Shown in pieces: positions 59,037 to 64,000 of a DNA stretch of 64,000 nucleotides; the first letter of the stretch is position 1, and each line of letters begins with the position of its first letter. Source of the stretch: CAYRVF01 sp964427535. GTDB taxonomy: Bacteria > Chloroflexota > Ktedonobacteria > Ktedonobacterales > JADMIN01. The stretch covers positions 11,332-75,331 of the forward strand of contig CAYRVF010000004.1 of NCBI GenBank assembly GCA_964427535.1, read 5' to 3'. The position numbers and the translations under genes are program-made. The notes below the pieces were generated by a model that saw only the letters and a list, made by a program, of their open reading frames with translations, had not been told where the DNA came from and searched no databases.

Positions 59037-59921
59037 TTAGACGAGCACGACCTCGCCGCTGCCCACGATCACCTGCTCGCCGCGCTCGTTATCCATCCAG
59101 ACGCCGAGCGCCTGCACGTTCTCAGTACGCTGTTCGAGCACGCCATAGCAGGTGATGGTGTCGCCGGGCCTGACCATCGCCTGGAAGCGCACCCGCAGGC
59201 GCCGCACCCAGCCGCCACGATTGGGCGATGTCACAAGCCAGTCGGTGAGGAGTTGTCCGACGAAGGCCATGTCGAGCATGCCGTGCGCGATGGTACCGTC
59301 CAGCCCGACGGCGCGCGCCTGCTCGGGATCGAGGTGGATGGGGTTGTGGTCGCCGCTCGCGTCGGCATAGGCGTTGATCTGCTCCTGGGTGACGAAGCGC
59401 GAGAGGCGGGTAATCTCTTCGCCGGTGGGCTCCAGCCGGTGAGCTTTCGCGCCTGCTGATGCCACGCTGGCCGCCGCCTCTTGGGGGGGAGCGTTGCGCG
59501 CGATGACGAGCGCGGTGCCCGTCACGATACGCTCGCCGTCCGCGCCGTCGACGAGCTGCTCCAGCGTGAGGATGGCCATGCCGTCGCCACGTGGCCGCTG
59601 CCGGATGTTGGCGACGCGGTGCCGCACCGAGACGATCTCGCCGACGAGCAACGGGCGGGTGTAGGTATACTCCTGCTCGGCGTGCAGCACCTGCATCCGC
59701 CGCACATCTAGCCCGACCTCCTCGAACGGCGCGATGAACCGTGTCACGAAGGTCGGCGGCGCGGGGATGTTCGCGAACCCGAGGGCACGTGCGGCCTCGG
59801 CGTCACGGTACATCGGATTCTTGTCGAAGATAGCATCGGCAAACTGCCGCACGTCTTCGGCGGTAATCGTCGCCGTCACTGGCTGGGTCTCGTGTCCGAG
59901 CAAAGTAGGATCTATGACCAT
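59037..59921 (-). CDS. MaoC-type double hotdog hydratase/dehydratase
   Basis: A 294-residue protein with two hotdog halves, started at 59921 (MVIDPTLLGH) where AGGAGGT lies eight bases upstream. The N-terminal half is FAS1-type (VRQFADAIFDKNPMYRDAEA and PAPPTFVTRFI). The C-terminal half has the hydratase 2 motif YADASGDHNPIHLDPEQARA with the catalytic Asp and His, then GTIAHGMLDMAFVGQLLTDW. Such proteins hydrate 2-enoyl-CoA or related thioesters in fatty acid or polyester metabolism. It fits the acyl-CoA theme of the window (thiolase and mutase lie within 3 kb). Exact substrate not known. Confidence 0.92.
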   Translation of the reverse strand: MVIDPTLLGHETQPVTATITAEDVRQFADAIFDKNPMYRDAEAARALGFANIPAPPTFVTRFIAPFEEVGLDVRRMQVLHAEQEYTYTRPLLVGEIVSVRHRVANIRQRPRGDGMAILTLEQLVDGADGERIVTGTALVIARNAPPQEAAASVASAGAKAHRLEPTGEEITRLSRFVTQEQINAYADASGDHNPIHLDPEQARAVGLDGTIAHGMLDMAFVGQLLTDWLVTSPNRGGWVRRLRVRFQAMVRPGDTITCYGVLEQRTENVQALGVWMDNERGEQVIVGSGEVVLV

Positions 59922-60129
59922 GTCGAGCGACCTCCTGGCGGAACGGGAACATGCGGCGCGCACTTGCCAGCCTATGGTACTCCAGAGCGGCGCGCGCTTG
60001 CCAGCGGCGAACCCCTCCTCTAGGTTGACGCTGGGGAAAGCAGCCAGTCCCGCCAGGCGCATCGCGCGTGTCGTTTATCCCTGTTTCCGTGAAGTCGCTC
60101 ACACTGTCTAACACATTGCTAGAGCTGGG

Positions 60130-60384
60130 TCATCGTTCGAAGAACAAAATGGATACGCCGCTAAGAATCGACAAGCCAAAGCTCATAACGAACACGAGGA
60201 CCCTGGCTACATTTTGCAGCGATGTATCGGCTGCAAACGCTAGAGTCCAGAGCGCAAGGCCCCCAACATTAAGAGCCTCCATCTCTATGAGGAACAGAAT
60301 CCAGCGCCGCCGTGAGCGGAAGACGGTGTCTGCGTCTCGTTTGCTCAAACTGGCTGCGAGAAAGGGGACGCTACCTATGCACAT
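60130..60384 (-). CDS. Small membrane protein of low GC, start uncertain
   Basis: The frame from ATG 60384 gives 84 residues with two to three hydrophobic spans (MCIGSVPFLAASL, EMEALNVGGLALWTLAFA, VLVFVMSFGLSILSGVSILF) and FRSRRRW between them. Upstream codons in the same frame read as a natural continuation (DQHTLAQIGGIVGG), with an SD-like GAGGGG a few bases before an ATA codon, so the real start may be a mutated ATG (ATA) or an unusual codon. GC is much lower than the neighbours, which points to a foreign origin. No family is recognised, though the GGIVGG pattern recalls small membrane proteins with an N-terminal glycine helix. Confidence 0.45.
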   Translation of the reverse strand: MCIGSVPFLAASLSKRDADTVFRSRRRWILFLIEMEALNVGGLALWTLAFAADTSLQNVARVLVFVMSFGLSILSGVSILFFER

Positions 60385-60687
60385 TCCCCCAACTATCCCA
60401 CCAATCTGCGCAAGGGTGTGCTGGTCTATGGTGTCCCCTCACTTCCTCTTGCCTGTCTGATCCACACATGCGATGCATCGTCATTGCTGCATCGGTCGGC
60501 GTCGTGCCTGGCGATTGTAAAGGCAAGCAGGGAGTAAGTAAACAGGCAGATAGACGCGGCAACCAGACCGCATTCGATAGGCGGCTGGGACACGGCGGCG
60601 GGACACACGAGCTACGCACAGCGCCAGGCGCCCTCTCCTGCTCCAAGCCGTAGTCTGAGATGGGGTCAGAGGAGGCCATCGTGGCGA

Positions 60688-60693
60688 TATACT
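60688..60693 (+). promoter_or_regulatory. -10-like TATACT ahead of the TrpF homologue
   Basis: TATACT lies 68 bases before the start at 60761. No good -35 box is seen at the usual distance. The rest of the 60385-60760 gap (376 bases) is low in GC on its left side and shows no gene. Confidence 0.35.
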
Positions 60694-60760
60694 CACATAA
60701 CCGCCAGGAGTCGGCCTTGGGCGGTCTATTGCTTCGGGTCCCGAGAGCGGGAGGGTGAAG

Positions 60761-61441
60761 ATGGAGACCACGTCGAGCCCGCGTGTCAAAATCTGTTGCA
60801 TCGCCAGCCGAAAGGAAGCCTGGCTCGCCGTGAATGCGGGCGCGGCGGCGCTGGGGCTCGTCTCCGCCATGCCCAGCGGACCGGGCGTCATCGCCGAGGA
60901 CGAGATCGCGCGCATCGCCGAGGTTATCCCGCCGGGCGTGGCTTCGGTGTTGCTGACGAGCCGCCAGGACGCGGCAGGCATCATCGAGCAGCAGCGACGG
61001 TGCCGCGTGAACACGCTGCAACTGGTCGACGAGCTGCCGCTGGAGGCATATGCGGAGCTGCGCGAGGCGCTGCCTGGCGTCGCGCTGATACAGGTCATCC
61101 ACGTGCGAGGCGAGGCGTCGATTGACGAGGCCGTGCGTGTCGCACCGTACGTCTCTGCCGTGCTGCTCGACTCTGGCAACCCAACGCTCGCGGTGAAGGA
61201 GCTGGGCGGCACCGGCCGGGTCCACGACTGGGAGATCAGCGGGCGCATTCGCGAGGCGATCGACAAACCAGTCTTTCTCGCCGGTGGCCTGACGCCAGAC
61301 AACGTGGACGAGGCCGTGCGCATCGTCGGTCCGTTTGGACTGGATGTTTGCAGCGGCGTACGCACCGAGGGACGTCTGGACGAATCGAAGCTGGCCGAGT
61401 TTTTCACCGCCGTCGAGCTGGGCACGGCCGAGCTGGAATAG
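60761..61441 (+). CDS. Phosphoribosylanthranilate isomerase homologue (TrpF-like), orphan
   Basis: A 226-residue TIM barrel of the TrpF family, which converts phosphoribosylanthranilate to CdRP in tryptophan synthesis. The start has GGGAGG six bases upstream. The catalytic pair is present: Cys12 in RVKICCIAS (the usual VKICGI with Gly replaced by Cys) and Asp137 in AVLLDSGNP, followed by ELGGTGRVHDW and LAGGLTPDNVDEA for phosphate binding, and DVCSGVRTEG. The rest diverges from bona fide TrpF, and there is no other trp gene in the window. It may be a second TrpF-like enzyme with a different substrate. Confidence 0.85.
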   Translation: METTSSPRVKICCIASRKEAWLAVNAGAAALGLVSAMPSGPGVIAEDEIARIAEVIPPGVASVLLTSRQDAAGIIEQQRRCRVNTLQLVDELPLEAYAELREALPGVALIQVIHVRGEASIDEAVRVAPYVSAVLLDSGNPTLAVKELGGTGRVHDWEISGRIREAIDKPVFLAGGLTPDNVDEAVRIVGPFGLDVCSGVRTEGRLDESKLAEFFTAVELGTAELE

Positions 61442-61511
61442 AAACATCTTCCAGCGTGAGGTGCGCCAAGAGGGCCACATCCGGGCGGGATGTCGGATGC
61501 CCATCTTGCGG

Positions 61512-61517
61512 TATAAT
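61512..61517 (+). promoter_or_regulatory. -10 box (TATAAT) ahead of the thiolase gene
   Basis: A perfect TATAAT preceded by TGCGG, close to an extended -10 element, lies 137 bases upstream of the thiolase start. The -35 position is weak. It probably drives thiolase and possibly the mutase gene. Confidence 0.5.
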
Positions 61518-61653
61518 GTCTCGCGTACGATAGTCTGGTATGGCTGTGTTCGCGTCTGTTGATGACGACTGAGAAACCCTCGTAAACGGCATTCGTCAAG
61601 ATTCTGGCGGGCGCGATGGAGCGATCCGCCCGCAATGGTCAAAGGAGCCGACA

Positions 61654-62838
61654 ATGGCCGATTCGCAACCAGTGCTCGTCGCCGCCACACGCACGCCGAC
61701 AGGGCGCTTCCTCGGCGGTCTCTCGACGTTCAGCGCGCCCCAACTTGGCAGCTTCGCCATTCGCGAGGCGGCGCGGCGCGCGGGCATCAATCCCGGCGAG
61801 ATCGAAGAAGTCATCATGGGCAACGTCGTCTCCGCTGGTGAAGGGCAAGCGCCCGCCCGTCAAGCCGCGCTCGGCGCGGGCATCCCCGCCGACATTCCGG
61901 CGGTGACGGTGAACAAAGTCTGCGGCTCGGGACTCGAAGCGGTGATGCTCGCCGCGCAGGCCATCAAGGCGGGCGACGGCGCGCTCTTCGTCGCCGGTGG
62001 CATGGAGAGCATGAGCAACGCGCCGTATTTGCTGACCAAGGCACGCACCGGCTACCGCATGGGCGACGCCGAGATGATCGACGCCGTCGTCCACGATGGG
62101 CTGTGGTGCGCCTTCGAGGACGTGCATATGGGCGAGGAGGCCGAGATCGTCGCCGAGGCCTACGGCGTCACCCGCGAGGAGCAAGACCGCTTCGCCTACG
62201 AGAGTCACATGAAGGCGCAAGCCGCGACCGACGCCGGACGTTTCGCCGACGAGATCGTGCCCATCGAGATCGCGTCGAAGAAGGGCACCACTACGATTGA
62301 CCGCGACGAGCCCATCCGCCCCGACACGACGTTCGACGCGCTGGCGAGCTTGAAGCCCGCGTTCCGCAAGCAAGGCGGCACCGTCACGGCGGGCAACGCG
62401 CCGGGCCTCTCGGATGGCGCCTCGGCCACCGTCGTCGCCAGCGAGGCGTATGCCCGCGAGCACGGGCTGCCCATTCTCGCGCGCATCACGGGCTACGCCT
62501 CCGCCGCCATCGAGCCGCGCATGATCTTCGCCTGCCCACCGCGCGCCGTGCGCAAGCTGCTGGAGCGTACCGGCGAGAAGATGAGCGCGTTCGACGTGAT
62601 TGAGGTCAATGAGGCGTTCGCCGCGCAGACGCTCGCCAACGGCAAAGAGCTCGATTGGGACTGGAGCCGCGTCAATCCGAACGGCGGCGCGGTCGCGCTG
62701 GGGCACCCGATCGGCTCCAGCGGTTCGCGCGTGCTGACCACGCTGCTCTATGAGCTGCGGCGGCGCGGTGGCGGCAAGGGGCTTGCTACGCTCTGCCTGG
62801 GTGGTGGTGGCGCGGTCGCCATGTCCATCGAGGTCTAG
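61654..62838 (+). CDS. Acetyl-CoA acetyltransferase (thiolase)
   Basis: A 394-residue type II biosynthetic/degradative thiolase that cleaves or forms acetoacetyl-CoA-type thioesters. The start at 61654 has AAAGGAG. Landmarks are RTPTGRFLGGLSTFSAPQLG, the nucleophile Cys90 in VNKVCGSGLEAV, the GGMESMSNAPYL motif, NPNGGAVALGHPIGSSGSR with the active-site His, and the second Cys in LCLGGGGAVAMSIE at the end. Length is that of the standard family. The next gene, methylmalonyl-CoA mutase, starts 80 bases later. The pair suits propionyl/acetyl-CoA metabolism. Confidence 0.95.
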   Translation: MADSQPVLVAATRTPTGRFLGGLSTFSAPQLGSFAIREAARRAGINPGEIEEVIMGNVVSAGEGQAPARQAALGAGIPADIPAVTVNKVCGSGLEAVMLAAQAIKAGDGALFVAGGMESMSNAPYLLTKARTGYRMGDAEMIDAVVHDGLWCAFEDVHMGEEAEIVAEAYGVTREEQDRFAYESHMKAQAATDAGRFADEIVPIEIASKKGTTTIDRDEPIRPDTTFDALASLKPAFRKQGGTVTAGNAPGLSDGASATVVASEAYAREHGLPILARITGYASAAIEPRMIFACPPRAVRKLLERTGEKMSAFDVIEVNEAFAAQTLANGKELDWDWSRVNPNGGAVALGHPIGSSGSRVLTTLLYELRRRGGGKGLATLCLGGGGAVAMSIEV

Positions 62839-62868
62839 CCGTCCCCTCCTAATTCATTGCCGAGAGGT

Positions 62869-62890
62869 CCCCGCGCAATGGAGCGCGGGG
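62869..62890 (+). terminator. Hairpin between thiolase and mutase genes
   Basis: CCCCGCGC (62869-62876) pairs perfectly with GCGCGGGG (62883-62890) around AATGGA, within flanking GAGAGGTCC copies. It may be an attenuator or processing site between the two co-directional genes; there is no T run. Confidence 0.5.
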
Positions 62891-62918
62891 AGAGGTCCCG
62901 AGGAGAAAGACCAGAACG

Positions 62919-64000
62919 ATGCTCGAACAGAAGCCCCGCTCGACTAGCGCAGAGACGACGAACGACGCGGCCGCCGGAGACTCTGCGCTGGTGCAGGGCA
63001 CCCTTTTCGACCGCGAGGCGCTCGCGCGTATCACTGAAGAGAAGCGCGAGTGGGAAACGACGACAGTCGCACGCTCGACTCAGCGCATGCCCGAGCGGAT
63101 GCCCGACGCGACGACGCAGTCCGGCATGCCGATCAAGCGGCTCTACACGCCTGAGGATAACGCCAGACTCGACTTCGAGCGCGACCTGAACTTCCCCGGT
63201 GAGTATCCCTACACGCGTGGCGTGCAGCCCACGATGTACCGCGCGAAGCCGTGGACGATGCGCATGTTCGCGGGCTTCGGCACGGCCGAGGAGACGAACG
63301 AGCGCTTCAAGTATCTGCTGAGCCAGGGGCAGACGGGCCTCTCCGTCGCGTTCGACATGGCCACGCTCTACGGGTACGACCACGACCACGAGATGGCGCT
63401 GGGTGAGTTCGGCAAGTGCGGCGTCGCGGTCTCGTCGCTGGCCGACATGGAAATCCTCTTCAAGGACATCCCGCTCGACAAGGTCACGACGAGCATGACC
63501 ATCAACAGCCCGGCTCCGGCCATCTGGGCGATGTATATCGCCGCCGCCGAGAAGCAGGGCGTGCCGATGGAGAAGCTCGGCGGCACGCTGCAGAACGACA
63601 TCCTCAAAGAGTACATCGCGCAGAAGGAGTTTCTGTTCCCGCCCGAGCCGTCGCTCAAGCTGGTGGTCGATACGATCGAGTTCGGCACGCGCAACATGCC
63701 GCGCTGGAACACGATCTCGATCTCTGGCTACCACATCCGCGAGGCGGGCGCGACGGCGGTGCAGGAGCTTGCGTTCACCCTCGCCGACGGGTTCGAGTAC
63801 GTCGAATCGTCGCTCAAGCGCGGGCTGGCGCTGGACGACTTCGCACCCCGGCTCTCGTTCTTCTTCGACGTGCATAACGACTTTTTCGAGGAGATCGCCA
63901 AGTTCCGCGCGGCGCGGCGTATCTGGGCGAGGCAGATGCGTGAGCACTACGGCGCCCAGGACCCACGCTCGTGGATGCTGCGAACGCACGCGCAGACGGC
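62919..64000 (+). CDS. Methylmalonyl-CoA mutase large subunit, N-terminal part, cut by the window edge
   Basis: The frame starts at 62919 (MLEQKPRSTS) and runs off the right edge, giving 360 residues. AGGAG lies about 13 bases upstream, a long spacing. The sequence is clearly the substrate-binding barrel of a B12-dependent methylmalonyl-CoA mutase: FPGEYPYTRGVQPTMYRAKP, WTMRMFAGFGTAEETNERFK, QTGLSVAFDMATLYGYD, INSPAPAIWAMYIAAAEKQG and GTLQNDILKEYIAQKEF. It converts (R)-methylmalonyl-CoA to succinyl-CoA in propionyl-CoA use. Whether the B12-binding domain is fused or separate cannot be seen. Together with the thiolase it suggests odd-chain or branched-chain acyl-CoA degradation. Confidence 0.96.
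   Translation, partial: MLEQKPRSTSAETTNDAAAGDSALVQGTLFDREALARITEEKREWETTTVARSTQRMPERMPDATTQSGMPIKRLYTPEDNARLDFERDLNFPGEYPYTRGVQPTMYRAKPWTMRMFAGFGTAEETNERFKYLLSQGQTGLSVAFDMATLYGYDHDHEMALGEFGKCGVAVSSLADMEILFKDIPLDKVTTSMTINSPAPAIWAMYIAAAEKQGVPMEKLGGTLQNDILKEYIAQKEFLFPPEPSLKLVVDTIEFGTRNMPRWNTISISGYHIREAGATAVQELAFTLADGFEYVESSLKRGLALDDFAPRLSFFFDVHNDFFEEIAKFRAARRIWARQMREHYGAQDPRSWMLRTHAQT

Overview
The window is a high-GC bacterial scaffold that most likely comes from a Chloroflexota genome, perhaps a Ktedonobacteria-like or Thermomicrobia-like lineage. This is inference from gene style, not from a marker gene. The clues are a seven-helix-type membrane protein with a RRRYNAARTL region followed by a kinase-less C-terminus, two sedolisin (S53) peptidases, a PknB-type kinase with PASTA domains, a deazaflavin (F420) type nitroreductase, a GAP/Sap-type exporter, and many G/C-rich intergenic hairpins. 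The scaffold contains a run of exactly 100 N (34324-34423), so the order across that point is an assembly join.

Layout. 0-6 kb: an edge-truncated unknown gene, a lipoprotein, a glutaryl-CoA-type acyl-CoA dehydrogenase, a kumamolisin-like peptidase and a secreted alpha/beta hydrolase. 6-10 kb: a five-gene minus-strand cluster made of a duplicated two-gene unit (holin-X-like membrane protein plus DUF3618 protein, each pair overlapping by 25 nt) led by a third helix-rich protein. All three larger proteins carry long Ala/Gln-rich amphipathic stretches, and one holds a perfect triple 11-residue repeat. 10-16 kb: a secreted second S53 peptidase, a DUF1059 protein, a polytopic membrane protein and the YifB/ComM AAA ATPase. 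16-27 kb: an EVE plus PD-(D/E)XK fusion of low GC, a lipoprotein, a GT-C-like membrane glycosyltransferase, an orphan OpuAC-type lipoprotein, a SRPBCC protein, a single-chain GmrSD-like (DUF262-DUF1524) protein and a sugar O-acetyltransferase. 27-34 kb: a small membrane protein plus XRE regulator operon with a visible promoter and operator, an unknown low-GC gene, a GNAT enzyme, a three-gene block resembling aromatic ring catabolism (VOC protein, maleylpyruvate-isomerase-like protein, Fe-dependent alcohol dehydrogenase/maleylacetate reductase), an HDAC-like amidohydrolase and a GAP-family membrane protein.

34-46 kb: the gap with half a tRNA at its edge, a membrane protein, a decayed gene fragment, tRNA-Thr(TGT), an F420-type nitroreductase, a zinc ribbon protein, the PASTA kinase, an ACT protein, a family 4 uracil-DNA glycosylase, a large disordered signalling-like protein, imidazolonepropionase translationally coupled to an enoyl-CoA hydratase, coaD and an SCP2-like protein. 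46-64 kb: ribonuclease HI, a GH18-like anchored protein, a short-chain dehydrogenase, an ion channel, hisS, a probably catalytically dead alpha/beta hydrolase, a GT87-type membrane protein, a PIMT-like methyltransferase, a cytoplasmic HtrA, an ECF sigma/anti-sigma pair, a MaoC hydratase, a TrpF homologue, a thiolase and the start of methylmalonyl-CoA mutase.

Metabolic theme: acyl-CoA chemistry recurs (acyl-CoA dehydrogenase, enoyl-CoA hydratase, MaoC hydratase, thiolase, methylmalonyl-CoA mutase), suggesting beta-oxidation and propionyl-CoA use. Defence theme: two candidate modification-dependent restriction enzymes lie about 8 kb apart. The most unusual material is the holin-X/DUF3618 module, the EVE-nuclease fusion, and three families of intergenic hairpin repeats that sit at gene ends.
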